A stretch of 64,000 nucleotides of DNA from Maniola hyperantus (GCF_902806685.2 NC_048546.1:4402001-4466000); one strand, 5' to 3'. Shown: positions 25,601-34,884, counted from the stretch's first letter. Numbers and translations: made by a program. The notes: a model not told the origin generated them from the sequence alone.

Positions 25601-28504
25601 TTGAAGGGACCACTAAAAATTGTGAAATAAAAAATTTTACAAAAAAAAAAAAAAACCGACTTCGATACACAAACACTAAAAATTGAAAAATAATTTAATT
25701 TATTACCGAATATATTATGTATACAAGAGTTAATATAGTTCCATAATAATATTTTTTGGGGTTTTTTAAGTTCTCGCTTCAGCCATAAAACGAAAATATA
25801 TATCCTCTATATTCCCTATCCTGTGGGAATTTCAAAAAATCCAGCCTAATTCCTTCTCTACATTATAAAGGGTACCTGCGCAAAATTTCAGCTTTCTAGA
25901 TCCAAGGGCTGGGCGTTGATTAGTCAGAGAGTGAGTCAATACTTTCCATTTATGTATTGATAAATGAATAAACAGAAAACGCGGTTTACTACTTTGTTCT
26001 TCAGGGATTCACCCGAAGGGTGCCAACGAGGCTATTACTTAGCCTCCGCAATCCGTCCGTCCGTCTGTTAGCAGGCCCCTAATACCCTAAACCCTCGTAG
26101 ACTCGTGAACCCTAATAGCTAGAGAGTTGAAATTTTCAAACAGTTCTATTGCTGCTTTAAAAACAAATAATACAAACTGACTGTACTGACTGAGCATACG
26201 TATCGCAAATTTCGTCACTGGCAGTAAGCGGGCTGTAGCTTAGTGGTCAGAGCGTCGGGCGCGATTCCAGGAGACGCCGGTTCGATTCCTGCCGGTTCGA
26301 AATTTTTGGTATGTATTTAAAAGATATATTTAAATAATAAAAATTTCAAAACGATCGCCATGAAAATCAAAAAATCAAAAAGTATCCTGTACGATAGTAC
26401 GGAACCCTTCGTATGCGAGTCCGACTCGCACTTGACCAATTTTTTAATACTATTTGGGAACTAAAATTATTGGAGTCAATATTTTATCAGTGAGCCATTC
26501 GAGCGCACTGATTACAATTACATCAAAGTTTGGCAATTGAGACTGATAAACTATACTATTAACTGATAAAAATAAGTGCATTAATATTATGCTGTTATAA
26601 AATTGTGTTATCTCAAATTAACAAAATTGAGTTGTTCGTTTGCGTTTAAAGGCTATGGCCAGACCCTTCTCACTCTGAGAGGAGACCCGTGCTCTGTAGT
26701 GAGCCGGGGATGGGTTGATCATCATGATGATGATGTTTGCGTTTATAGTTGAATAGAGTTATTAATCGAAGAAACATGAAAATAATTATTTTGCCAGATC
26801 GGTCGTACCGCGTACCCTTCTGATGTTCGCAGAATGCGACAAAATTTTCAAAAGAGGATAAAAATTCCAAAACAATTAAAGATGTAAAAAAAATCTAATA
26901 ATATGTAATGTACAGCTGGCCATTTAATCATTGACCATTTGACCCGCCATGTCAATTTAGGTTAGTCTCTCCGACTGATTTCGGTTACGGTAGCCACCAA
27001 ATACTCGCCTACTAGTGGACAACTGTGTGCGCAAACAGGTTCATTCTATTCCTTCACTCTCATGGTCCAATGATAACGGCAATCAGAAACGAACGGAGAT
27101 AGATGATCAACGGCTTTACGTGCTCTGCGAAGCACGAGAGTGTACCTAACACCGCCAACTTTGAAATTTGACAGAACTTTTTTGCTGAACCTACAGGGCA
27201 TCATGACCCGCAGCCGAATAAGCTAACTACTAAATCACAAAAATCTTTAGATTAGAACCAAAATACCACCTATTGTAATTTTACCAGGACATCATAAGGC
27301 GCAAGAGACAGGAGTTCGAGCGGACCTCGCGCGACATAGAGGCCGAGGTGCGGCGCGCCGAGCTGCGCGAGAGTGGAGAGGAGCCTGCGACGCCGGCCGA
27401 CGCCACGCCCGACCGACCCAGGCAGTCTCGTAAGTTAAATGTCGTATGTTTATAAATACATACAGGGTGGAAAAGCTAATCTACCTATGGGAGAAATAAA
27501 AGCAAATGTTTTTATTAAGTCGGTGTAATGTTCACTTTTTGATACTGATTACATAGGTTTTCATATAATTCTCACAATATTGCGAAAATAATAGCACTCG
27601 CACACTAAACTAAACATTTCCACCGACATATGCCATAAGTACTATTTAATCGCAAAGTATAGGGAGGAAATAAATGAATTTCTTCATAGCTATTATTCTT
27701 TCAGGGTCTTCAGCAACACCGCCGCCGATTGACAGTGATACGCCCGAGAAAAAACCTGAACGTCGCCTATCAAAAGATAAAAGAAATAATCACAAAGGCA
27801 CTGATAAAGTAGACGGTCCCAAGAAGTTGGAGGCGATTCCCGAAGAGAAAGCAAAACGAAACAACAAACATGATAAAACTCCGAGCCCCCAAAAACCCAG
27901 CAAATCAAGTAAAGACAGTTCCAATTCGAGTTCTAGTGATTCCGAAAATGATTCTTCGTCTAGTTCTAGTGAATCATCGTCGGAAAGTGATACCGAAGTC
28001 AAAGTTGAGAACAGTCGCCCCAAGAAACACAAACGTAGGAGCACTAGCTCAAGCGAGTCTCAAAAGAAATCAAAGAAGAATAAGAAAGACAAATCACACA
28101 AATCAAACGAAAAAGATTACTCGAAGTTAAAACATCAGGATGAGTTCGAGAAGTTTGAAAAATCGAAATCGAGAAAAAGGGACGATTACTACGACAAACA
28201 TAAATCTAGAAGTAGGGACTACGAAAGATCGCATAAGGATAAATATAGGGACGCATCAGACGACGAAAAGCCGAGGAAACGTTCAAAAAGATCTCGTTCG
28301 ATTAGTTACGAATCGCGATCGGGACGACGGAGAAGTAAAGATCGGTCCGAAGAGAGATCTCGTAGGCGGGATAAGAGATCTTACGATAGGGATAGTTACA
28401 AGAGGGATAGGTCTTACGATAGGTCGCGAGACTACGACAAGTACGATAGGTATGAGCGCTCTAGGGACGACCGCCACGACAGCTATTCCCGCCATCGCAG
28501 ATGA
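16630..28504 (+). CDS. PNISR: PNISR homologue (PNN-interacting serine/arginine-rich protein)
   Basis: Eleven coding exons: 16630-16927, 19235-19349, 20013-20168, 20396-20514, 21086-21252, 21551-21700, 22263-22368, 22533-22598, 24480-24550, 27288-27429, 27705-28504. All have GT-AG borders; the sum is 2190 bases, 729 aa. Family marks: the N-terminal VDWAALAQQWIAMKE (residues 31-45) followed by Trp/Asn-rich sequence; LPAWIREGLEKMEREKQK at about 223-240 leading into a charged coiled coil; REEIMQEVMLAVRRSLTEIL at about 328-347; then LGAYESSDDSDDEP; and a C-terminal Ser/Lys/Arg domain (about 465-729) ending in Arg/Asp/Tyr repeats. Human PNISR (about 805 aa) has the same order and is an SR-related protein of nuclear speckles linked to splicing through pinin; that role is inferred here. 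Introns hold a LINE, SINE pieces, a MITE and a decayed copy of exon 6. The very short exons 8 and 9 were set by phase and are the least certain. Confidence 0.93.
17389..17552 (-). repeat. Dispersed repeat A, reverse, internally deleted
   Basis: In PNISR intron 1; the part between GACTGGCTGA and AGTTTGGCATGCAG is missing. Confidence 0.65.
17840..18060 (+). mobile_element. Diverged SINE fragment in PNISR intron 1
   Basis: Shows the SINE body words TATCACTTGCTTTAGCAGT, GCCTGAGAGTTC, CATAATGTTCTGTG, GACCAGCGTGGCC and AGTAGTGTGCTGG in order; head and GATGAT tail decayed. Confidence 0.6.
18289..19170 (+). mobile_element. 5'-truncated non-LTR retrotransposon (jockey/CR1-like ORF2 C-terminus)
   Basis: In PNISR intron 1. 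Two frames, 18289-18534 and 18539-19034, read as one reverse transcriptase C-terminus: VKDLGVIFDHKLTFHDHI, then LFDALVRAKLETSACIWNP and a long region ending in RSPIPRTLAALNALL. The break is a one-base shift near 18533-18538, where frame 1 stops just as frame 2 starts. The element ends with a simple AATAAAT-type tail at about 19140-19172. Only the RT thumb and the C-terminal region remain, so it is a dead 5'-truncated copy in the sense direction of the host gene. Confidence 0.8.
19672..19880 (+). repeat. Dispersed repeat B in PNISR intron 2
   Basis: GCAAGATGCCTGCGACTTCG to CACACTTTCACATTTATAAT. Confidence 0.7.
21311..21500. repeat. Diverged minisatellite in PNISR intron 5
   Basis: Seven or so irregular copies of a unit like GACGACATATCGCAATCGAA with spacing of roughly 22-35 bases. 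It lies just after exon 5 (ends 21252) and before exon 6 (starts 21551). Copies differ by substitutions and small indels. Confidence 0.6.
21701..21905 (+). pseudogene. Decayed tandem copies of PNISR exon 6 and its splice donor
   Basis: After exon 6 (21551-21700) the intron repeats it. ATCAGTGAGGAGCCTGA starts at 21760, followed by a copy of the exon end (ACCAGAGAAGAGATCATGCA) and of the donor region GTGGTGCGTATAGTG. A third fragment matching the middle of the exon (CCTCGCGCCCACCATCAGTG) is at about 21878-21898. The second copy keeps an open frame over its exon part, but I see no acceptor that would join it in frame to exon 5, so it looks like a dead duplicate. Confidence 0.7.
22030..22099. 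repeat. Long perfect hairpin in PNISR intron 6
   Basis: The 17-base arms at 22056-22072 and 22076-22092 are exact reverse complements around a 3-base loop. An outer pair CGCGTAAA / TTTACGCG at 22030-22037 and 22092-22099 extends the palindrome. Possibly the collapsed ends of a small inverted-repeat element. Confidence 0.6.
23092..23578. repeat. Two inverted copies of a dispersed GCGACAGGTC repeat, one split by a MITE
   Basis: The motif GCGACAGGTCAAGATAGCAA at about 23104 (+) resembles the reverse complement of 23530-23575 (ATTGCCATCTCGAGTCTCGA). The same family appears reversed at about 15850-15895 and at 63898-64000. The first copy is interrupted at TA 23198-23199 by the 190 bp MITE listed separately. 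Confidence 0.55.
23200..23389. mobile_element. 190 bp MITE with TA target site
   Basis: Terminal inverted repeats ATGGGCAGATTACACCTAC (left) and the reverse complement of GTAGGTGTAATCTGCCCAT (right) are flanked by TA on both sides (23198-23199, 23390-23391). A TA duplication suits a Tc1/mariner-type mover. An internal copy of the terminal motif (GGTAGGTGTAATC) lies near 23300. No coding capacity; the 146-codon reverse ORF across it is chance. It lies in PNISR intron 8. Confidence 0.75.
24769..25235 (-). mobile_element. Two overlapping tRNA-derived SINE fragments (reverse)
   Basis: The block reads backwards through the SINE: GATGATGG-type tail at 24770, a first body with GGCATGCAG and TTCCTTCTCAGTTCAAGCAAG, then a second body from about 25030 ending near a degenerate tRNA-like head (CCACTATGGC) at 25230. 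Lies in PNISR intron 9. Confidence 0.65.
25310..25680. repeat. Dispersed repeat with AACCGACTTC ends
   Basis: Begins TTTTTAACCGACTTCAAAAA and ends in an A-run followed by ACCGACTTCGAT. This ACCGACTTCAAAAAAGGAGG family is widespread in lepidopteran genomes. No intact ORF. In PNISR intron 9. Confidence 0.5.
26226..26447 (+). mobile_element. tRNA-headed SINE with a LINE-like 3' tail
   Basis: The head has a perfect pol III A box (TAGCTTAGTGG, 26236-26246) and B box (GGTTCGATTCC, 26279-26289). Acceptor-type ends can pair only with several G-U pairs and the anticodon loop lacks the usual T33, so it is not a working tRNA. The body ends in GTACGGAACCCTTCG and GCGAGTCCGACTCGCACTTG, the 3' end of the abundant GGTTCCGTAC family elsewhere in this window. 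Sharing a tail with another repeat is typical of SINEs copied by a partner LINE. Confidence 0.65.
26648..26738 (+). mobile_element. 3' fragment of the GATGAT-tailed SINE
   Basis: Contains TATGGCCAGACCCTTCTCAC, GTAGTGAGCCGG and the tail ATCATGATGATGATG. Head missing. In PNISR intron 9. Confidence 0.7.
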
Positions 28505-28890
28505 ACACCAGGTTACCAGTTGCGCAGGTGGTATTTTTATTTCCATTTTTAAGTTGTCTACCCTCATGTGACAAAAATCTTATCAACCCTTATCAATTAA
28601 AAATAATTTGTTTTCCAAGTAAATGTTAAGCACAACAAGTTCATCCTTTTTTATTGAAGAGGAAATTTTATGGGTTAAAAATAAACCTTATTTAACAAAA
28701 TCACTTAAATTATTCATGTAATTAAACATAAACTATCATAAAGCTATCATAATAATATTCTAAAAATGTCAAAGGACTGTGATAAATTAGTGTTCTTTAT
28801 TCTTGCAGGTTCTGGTGGCTGTAGAGATTGCTTCAAATTGTAAATAGTGTTTTATCCATATTTTATTTGCAATTGGTATGTAATAATTCA

Positions 28891-28896
28891 AATAAA
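28891..28896 (+). terminator. Likely polyadenylation signal of PNISR
   Basis: AATAAA 387 bases after the PNISR stop. The intervening sequence is AT-rich and has no long ORF, as expected of a 3' UTR. Confidence 0.5.
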
Positions 28897-29078
28897 ATTA
28901 TTACTCTGATTTGTATTTTTCATTATATTTTAGTTTTAGATGCAACCTTGTCTATGAAATTGCAGTTGTTATAGTGAAAATTCATAGATGCGGTAAGAAA
29001 GCACCGGAATTTATCATGAAAATATTGAGACAGAAAAATTTCCTCTTCCTCTCAAAGGGACTTTTTATTGGGAAATAG

Positions 29079-29410
29079 ATGATGCCTGCCACTTCCTCTG
29101 TGGAGCTAGGTTTTTAAAAATCCTTTGGGAACTCTTTGAGTTGCTGCGATAAAAAGTATGTCCATCTCCAGGATACTAGCTATCCCTGTAAAAAATAGAT
29201 GATACCCAGAACTTTGTCCATGTGGATTTAGGTTTTTAAAATACAGGGGGAACTCATTGATTTTCCGGCACCATAAGTACGTCTTTTCCTTGTCCTGTGA
29301 TGCAAACTAGTTCTGTACCAAACATCAAAATCAATTAAACAGATTTGTAACAGACAGCCAGGAAAAGACATCTTTTTCCACACTTTCACATTTATTAATA
29401 TTAAATATGG
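29079..29410 (+). repeat. Dispersed repeat B, two overlapping copies between PNISR and NUS1
   Basis: GATGATGCCTGCCACTTCCT and GATGATACCCAGAACTTTGT mark two starts; ends CACACTTTCACATTTATTAA. The rest of 28900-30360 has a reverse B fragment (29845-30005), a decayed LINE 3' end (29556-29680) and no gene I can support. Confidence 0.65.
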
Positions 29411-30368
29411 ATTCCTGACAACAAAGGCCGGGGCAATAAGATTAATTGCACTGGCTTTTGTCGTCTCGTCAATCATTAGACGTCCACTGCTGAACAAAGA
29501 TTTTGTTAAGACTTCCACACGTCATGGTCTTGCGCCGCCTAAATCAACCGATAAATAGTAAGTTAAACAATACTGCCACATCCTTTCCAAGTTAGCCTGC
29601 TTTCATCTTAGGACTGCATCATCCTGCACCACAGTGAGCTCAGTTTAATGGCTAACTTTTAAGTAATCAAATAAAAAAGATTGCTATGGAAAAACAAAAA
29701 TTAACCATATTAACTTATATTTTATATTTGTACAAATATATCTACAATTGACATCATTCAATAAACAAAATTAACTATCATGAGTAACTGTAGTGTGACG
29801 ATAAATTAAATCATTCATGAAAGAACTAAATGCATCACTAGTAGGTATATCATAAATGTGAAAGTGTGTTTGTCCTTCAATCAAACTGCAACAGAGTAAA
29901 TTGTGGACATGATTTTTTCATAGTAATAACATGGAGAGTGACATATTTCAGAATTCTCACAGGATTTTTAAAAACGTAAACCCAAAGTCACAGGCATCAT
30001 TTAGTTCATCACAAAATGCACTTCAATTCTCATGTGTCTAACAGAGTTGATTAGCTAGGTAAGTTAACTAAGTAGTTTTATGTTATCCCTTCCCATATAA
30101 GCTATAGGGTATTGAGTGTTAAGAGAAATTCATTGCAAAACACATAATGAAATATATGTATTTGTTGAATCTCAGGGCTAAGGTACTAGACTATTAAAAA
30201 TAGTGATAATTATTAATCTGTCCAGCAGGTCAACCATAAAGATTTCCAAAAATCTTATTTTATGTTCTACTCAAGTACTTATACATATTGATATAGTGGA
30301 AAGGTTTCAATTCTTTTAAGTTTCAAGCAATATACAGATACATTCTCTAAATAAATGTACATAACAAC

Positions 30369-30374
30369 TTTATT
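30369..30374 (-). terminator. Polyadenylation signal of NUS1
   Basis: TTTATT on the plus strand reads AATAAA on the NUS1 strand, 34 bases downstream of the stop codon. Confidence 0.6.
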
Positions 30375-30407
30375 TACCATCTTATAGCTAACAAATTATT
30401 ATGAAAG

Positions 30408-31672
30408 TTATTTGCCAAATCTTTGGTCACATTTATTGTATTTATACAAAGCCCCTAGATAACTGTTTATGTTAACATTATGGTTAACAGACAGTTGTAT
30501 AAATTCTGTAAGTCTTATGTGCCACGGTAAAAGACCAAAAGTTGAGCAGAAAGGTCCTGTGTACAAGACCAATTCTGGATCAGGTATTGAGGGATACAAA
30601 TGTATTAGGGATTCATTAAATTCTTTCGCTGTGTATTCCTCAGAACTATCTCTAATCTTCAAATCACCTTTGGCTAAAAGTTTTACACACTTGACTATTT
30701 TCATTCTCCCATCACATTGTGAAAATATATTTATATAAACTGTATTTGCTCGGGTGCCATTTGTATAACCATTTAAATCTGGCTTATTTGACCACTTGAT
30801 GCAGCCTGGGACACCTTTCTTTTTACTTTCTATTTCTATGAATAAGTCTTCCTCGTGTTTCTTTAATTGGCCTGTAAAATTAAGAATTTTAGGACTAGTA
30901 AAATTTTCACATTTAAAACTAACAATAGAAATTAATAAAAGCCGTGATAGTCTAGTGGTTACAACATTCACCCCCTGTTCGGAGATCGGGGGTTCAATCT
31001 TGGGCACACACCTCTATGTGCATTTTAAGAAATTCAATATCACTGGCTTTAAAGATGAAGGAAAATATTGTGAGGAAACCTACATGCCTGAGAGTTCTCC
31101 ATAATGTTCTCAAAAGTGTGTGAAGTCCGCCAATTCGCGCTTGGCCAGCGTGGTGGACTATGGCCAAACCCTTCTCATACTGAAAGGAGATCCATGCTCT
31201 GTAGTTAGCCGGCTATGGGTTGACCATGATGAAACAACTTAATTTTCCTTATACACAATCCTAATCTCACTAAAGTAAAATTGCAAATATTTAAGTCTAA
31301 AGTTAAAGTTGATATTGCATCATCTAATAACAAATAGGTAGGTAGGTATAGCTACCAGTTCTCTCGTTTACCTGTGATGTCGTGGAAACTGACGAAGGGT
31401 ATTCCCATAATAAGACTCCAGATAACCAGCAGTGCCAGGTCACTCATGGAATGAACATTTGTGTCTGCCAATACCACTAAATGTTCGAGTTTCTTCTTCA
31501 TTTTTGGCACACTATTCAATAATGTTAACACTTCTCTTTTCGTTACCTGATTATCAGGTAAGATGCACTTTTTATCACATAATCGGTAATATATTTTCTG
31601 AACAGCAACAAGTATATTCACGATAAAGTGTACCAGGAAAAATAAAAACTGGCGAAGTAGTCTGGACAGCAT
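30408..31672 (-). CDS. NUS1: NUS1 / Nogo-B receptor homologue (dehydrodolichyl diphosphate synthase subunit)
   Basis: Two exons on the minus strand, 31672-31372 and 30871-30408, give 254 aa; the split codon G|GC restores Gly101. Family knowledge: NUS1 (Drosophila Tango14) pairs with DHDDS in the ER membrane to make the polyprenyl diphosphate used for dolichol and protein glycosylation. Seen here: an N-terminal hydrophobic anchor (about residues 5-24), MSDLALLVIWSLIMGIPFVS before FHD (about 76-98), the junction GQLKKHEEDL, PDPELVLYTGPFCSTFGLLP followed by WHIRLTEF, and the C-terminal CDQRFGK carrying the RxG motif that NgBR-type subunits contribute to the active site. Length is close to the fly and human proteins (human 293 aa). 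The 500 bp intron contains a SINE. AATAAA on the minus strand (30369-30374) lies 34 bases past the stop. I see no damage. Confidence 0.94.
30941..31231 (+). mobile_element. Full-length tRNA-derived SINE in the NUS1 intron
   Basis: Starts GCCGTGATAGTCTAGTGGTT (A-box-like) with a B-box-like GGGGTTCAATCTTGG, then the family body (TATCACTGGCTTTAAAGATG, GCCTGAGAGTTCTCCATAAT, GGCCAGCGTGGTGG) and the tail CCGGCTATGGGTTGACCATG. Inserted opposite to NUS1. Confidence 0.8.
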
Positions 31673-32257
31673 GATCGATATTTGCAGACAATGGCTGTTC
31701 CTTCCTTATTCATTCATTATAATTAATTACCTCTCATAAAGTAAATTCATGTTTTTACCAAGTTTTTATTCAATGTGATCATTTTCGTCGGCTTCCAATT
31801 TCCAAGTCGTCAACCGCTTTCAATATCCAATCACGAGCCTAAATGTGTAATGTCAGAGTTACCAACATAAAAATCCTAATTTACGTTCGGGAGTCAGAAG
31901 ACTCAAAAATATATTTACTTTACTCTATGGCCTAAACTAGCATTTTTTCTGCGCTTATATACCTCAGAACAAGGACTATTAGAAGTAGCCCTATTGTGAC
32001 ACTTACTGTTAGAGCGAGATAGCTAAATGCATTTAAAAGCAAAGAATTTATATGTACTACCATTAAAAGCTCTTATTAGAACGTAACAACATGATTATGT
32101 TTTGTCCTTATCACCGTGGCCACTTTTTTGTTTGCCAAAATGTACTTGTACGTGAGGTTTTGGCAAACAACGTGAAGTGAGGTCATGTTGACTCAAGTAT
32201 TGTAAATAAATAATTGATTCGTCTTGTTGTTTTTTTTGTTTTTGAAGTTATTGTGCA

Positions 32258-32356
32258 ATGGTGGATTGCAGTATATTAGGCTACAATAGCCGAAGCGAAC
32301 GTAAAATAGACGGAATAACATTTCACAAGTACCTCTGCTTGAGCGAGAGGGACTGA
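32258..32356 (+). pseudogene. Orphan THAP-domain-like first exon
   Basis: ATG at 32258 opens MVDCSILGYNSRSERK then IDGITFHKYL, and stops at TGA 32354-32356. A donor-like AA|GTACCT at 32329 would end the exon after TTTCACAA. The pattern Cys-x4-x-Asn-Arg-Ser…ITFHK is the start of a THAP (C2CH) zinc finger, but the second zinc Cys is Tyr9. No later THAP exon is found: the next 2.2 kb are a transposon. Either a broken relic or the first exon of a gene whose body was displaced. Confidence 0.4.
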
Positions 32357-32708
32357 GGGGTCACGCTAGTTGCATATCTGGACATATCTGTGGCTTATAC
32401 ACTTGTTTTAGCATATTGCATGCATATTGTACCCTATACCAAGCTATTACACTAGCGGCACGCTATGATGGCCGGTTTGACACATTACAATAGTGATGTG
32501 GAATGTCAATTTATTCTCGAACAAAAAACAATTAAGTTTTGTTTTTGTACCTGATTAAATAGGTTTAATAAAACAAAAATGTATATGTTTATTTAATTTA
32601 TTTGAACGAACTGAATATTTGAACGAAAATGAATATACATACTTTATATGCACACAAGAAACATATGAATACAAAAGATACCGAAAAAGGTGCCACAAAA
32701 GGCCATAA

Positions 32709-33860
32709 TTAATCAGATTCGTCCATACTACTATTTTCACTGTCGTCACTGCTATCATCACATACATTAATAATTATATGTTCGTTTTCTATAATATTAT
32801 CTATTTTCACATCTCTTTCATAATCTTCCCTTATTAATTTAACAGTTCTATTCACAACCTTTTCCCAGTCTCCTTTAGTCACATGTTCACAAGCTTCTTC
32901 TAATAATTTTAGCATTTTTTTTGTGGTAAATGGGGGTTCTGTATTGTGTCTTGCAGCATATCCCTTAATTTGAGCCCACACCAACTCAATCGCATTATAC
33001 TCACAATGGTAAGGCGGTAACCGTATAACTCTGTGCCCATGTTCTAATGCTATTTCGTCAATGACGTATCGGATCTTGGTTGGTTTGTTTTCTTTTAAAA
33101 GACGTACTAATTCCGCTTTTAACATATTCATGTTTGCATCTACGCCATTTTTACGAAGCCATGCGACGATATCAGCTTTCTTTTGGGATTGGGCAGGTGG
33201 CTTGTCAATTTGCATCGAGTGGTATGGGGCGTTGTCCATAATTATAATAGATGGTTCAGGGAGGCTACACAACATTGAGGTAAACCATTCAGTAAACTTT
33301 TCTCCATTCATGTCTTCATGATAGTCTCCAGTGGTTTTTGACGCAAAAGCCATGAGAGAACCTTCGACAAACCCGTTGATGGTTCCGGCGTGACAAATTA
33401 TAAGTCGCGATCCTTTTCCTACAGGAACTTTGGAAGTAGATGCTGCTGTGTCATCGTTCCAAGAACGGCCTACAGTATGGTTAGCATTAAGCCATGTTTC
33501 ATCCAAGAACACAACATTTTGCCAATTTTTGATTTCTTTCACTTGCCGTAAAAAAGTATACCTTGCCATCGCTATATCAAATCTTTCCATCAATATTTTG
33601 CGTTTGTTACATTTTTTGTATCGAAATCCAATGGTCTTCAAAATCTTCGTTAAAGAACTTTCCCCACCGAAGAATAATCCAGCTTCCTTCAGTGAATGCA
33701 CCAACTTTTTTCTTGTTGGATACTCCTTCTGTAAATAGTAGCCGTAAACATGTCTTCGGATAGCATCGGCATCAAAGCTATCGATGCCTACGACTGGTTT
33801 TGCTCGTTTTCCTCTTTTTTGGTGTGTGAAGTTTATTTTCTTCTGTGCCAGTCTCGCCAT
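32709..33860 (-). CDS. Sailor-type transposase, catalytic frame (DD82E)
   Basis: 383 codons from ATG 33860. A nucleophilic-transposase (DDE_3-like) core is visible: first Asp in VVFLDETWLNANHT (residue 120), second Asp in SIIIMDNAPYHS (209), and Glu in YHCEYNAIELVWAQIKG (292). There are 82 residues between the second Asp and the Glu, against 34 in classical Tc1; this spacing is the published signature of the Sailor/DD82E group. The long insert (about 218-270) includes a charged helix (KKADIVAWLRKNGVDANMNM). The C-terminus is acidic, ending SSDDSENSSMDESD. The N-terminal DNA-binding part lies in the next frame (33778-34050), so this copy as it stands would not make one full protein. Confidence 0.9.
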   Translation of the reverse strand: MARLAQKKINFTHQKRGKRAKPVVGIDSFDADAIRRHVYGYYLQKEYPTRKKLVHSLKEAGLFFGGESSLTKILKTIGFRYKKCNKRKILMERFDIAMARYTFLRQVKEIKNWQNVVFLDETWLNANHTVGRSWNDDTAASTSKVPVGKGSRLIICHAGTINGFVEGSLMAFASKTTGDYHEDMNGEKFTEWFTSMLCSLPEPSIIIMDNAPYHSMQIDKPPAQSQKKADIVAWLRKNGVDANMNMLKAELVRLLKENKPTKIRYVIDEIALEHGHRVIRLPPYHCEYNAIELVWAQIKGYAARHNTEPPFTTKKMLKLLEEACEHVTKGDWEKVVNRTVKLIREDYERDVKIDNIIENEHIIINVCDDSSDDSENSSMDESD

Positions 33861-34050
33861 ATTTTTTTTTAGTTATCCGTCTAACAGTTCGTTGTCCAAT
33901 ATTAAGCGCATCAGCTACGCGTTCAACCACTGACGTTATAGGTAAAATTGGCCCTCCATTTTGAGCTTCACGATCGAAATAGTTACGAAGGCGTATTAGG
34001 AACTCACGTGTCTGACTATTTAGAACAGTTCTCTGCGTACGTTCGGTCAT
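33778..34050 (-). CDS. N-terminal helix-turn-helix part of the Sailor transposase, other frame
   Basis: 90 codons from ATG 34050 (an open frame extends slightly further upstream). Residues such as EFLIRLRNYFDRE, SVVERVADALNIGQRTVRRI form a helix-turn-helix like that of Tc1/IS630 transposases. It overlaps the catalytic frame by 83 bases. The frames differ by one base, and an A6 tract (T6 on plus, 33815-33820), next to the basic linker HTPKKR/HQKRGKRAKP, is the likely site of a one-base gain. A deliberate frameshift is less likely, because the catalytic frame is +1 whereas the A-rich slippery type gives -1. Confidence 0.75.
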   Translation of the reverse strand: MTERTQRTVLNSQTREFLIRLRNYFDREAQNGGPILPITSVVERVADALNIGQRTVRRITKKKYGETGTEENKLHTPKKRKTSKTSRRHR

Positions 34051-34855
34051 ATCGACGAAATCCACAACAAAGGGCTTGAACAGAGTCCAAATTAACGAGC
34101 AAGGGTCAACAGTAATGCAGTATCAATATTTGAAATCCAAAGCCAGGTCAAAACTATATCACAATCGCATTGCACTGACAGTTTATACTTTTCGAAGCAA
34201 CGTCAATTCGAAACTGCTTTGTTTTGCATTGAGCATTGACGCGAGTTTGCCGGAGGTAGTAGTTGTGCTAGCCAGCGATCCTATGTGACGATCGTATTAG
34301 ATTCCATTTTTAAAAATTTATTGATATTTTTTTGCGATTTCAGAGGTTTGTCCACATAGTGAAAATTGTTCATATTCACAAGTACATTCACCCCTTAAAT
34401 GGTGCAAACTGATTTTTCTACACTTGTATACATTTAAGAAATCAATTTAATAAATAAATTTTGAGTCCTAAACCTAAACTACATTCGATAAAATTTATGA
34501 ATCTCTGCACATCACTATCGTCAATAAAGTAATACAATTATTTCCTTCAAAGTCGTTATCAATTAATACGGAACTTCATGAGCGGACAAACGTCAAACCG
34601 GCCATCATAGCGTGCCGCTAGTTTAGCTAACTATACTTTTGTCTCCTAAAAAAAAAGCGTATTCTCTACCTACATCTTTACTTGTCACTTCCGTCCCTCT
34701 TTCGTTACAATGTTTGACACGTTTCTAAAGTTACCCGTGACCACTGATCTAATTCTGACTACTCCGCCGATGGACTCTGTTGGACTATTCCTAGATGATT
34801 TAGTATCAATATCCGAACTTGATAAAATCCGTTTCCCGTTCCGCCATGTTTGTTT

Positions 34856-34884
34856 CTTTCGTATGTCAGATTGGCTGATAATAG
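34856..34884 (+). promoter_or_regulatory. Possible RpS30 transcription start and 5' UTR exon
   Basis: TTTCTTTCGTATGTC looks like the 5' oligopyrimidine (TOP) start common to ribosomal-protein genes, and ATAG|GTTAGTA at 34885 is a usable donor that would splice to the acceptor TTATTCCAG at 35075. No data fix the start. Confidence 0.35.

Larger units (their letters stand above)
32450..34623 (-). mobile_element. Sailor-type (DD82E) Tc1/mariner-group DNA transposon, 2174 bp
   Basis: The ends match over about 30 bases: CTAGCGGCACGCTATGATGG then CCGGTTTGAC at 32452-32481, repeated inverted at 34592-34621. TA flanks both ends (32448-32449, 34624-34625), the hallmark target site of the IS630-Tc1-mariner superfamily. 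The interior holds a transposase gene on the minus strand in two overlapping frames. Near-perfect ends, a mostly intact ORF and a clean TA site suggest recent arrival. It sits between the orphan THAP-like exon and RpS30, in neither host coding region. Confidence 0.9.

Noticed and set aside
28140..28571. 143-codon and 94-codon ORFs in other frames over the PNISR last exon
   Set aside because: Shadows of the Arg/Ser/Asp-rich coding frame, which has biased codons that keep other frames open.
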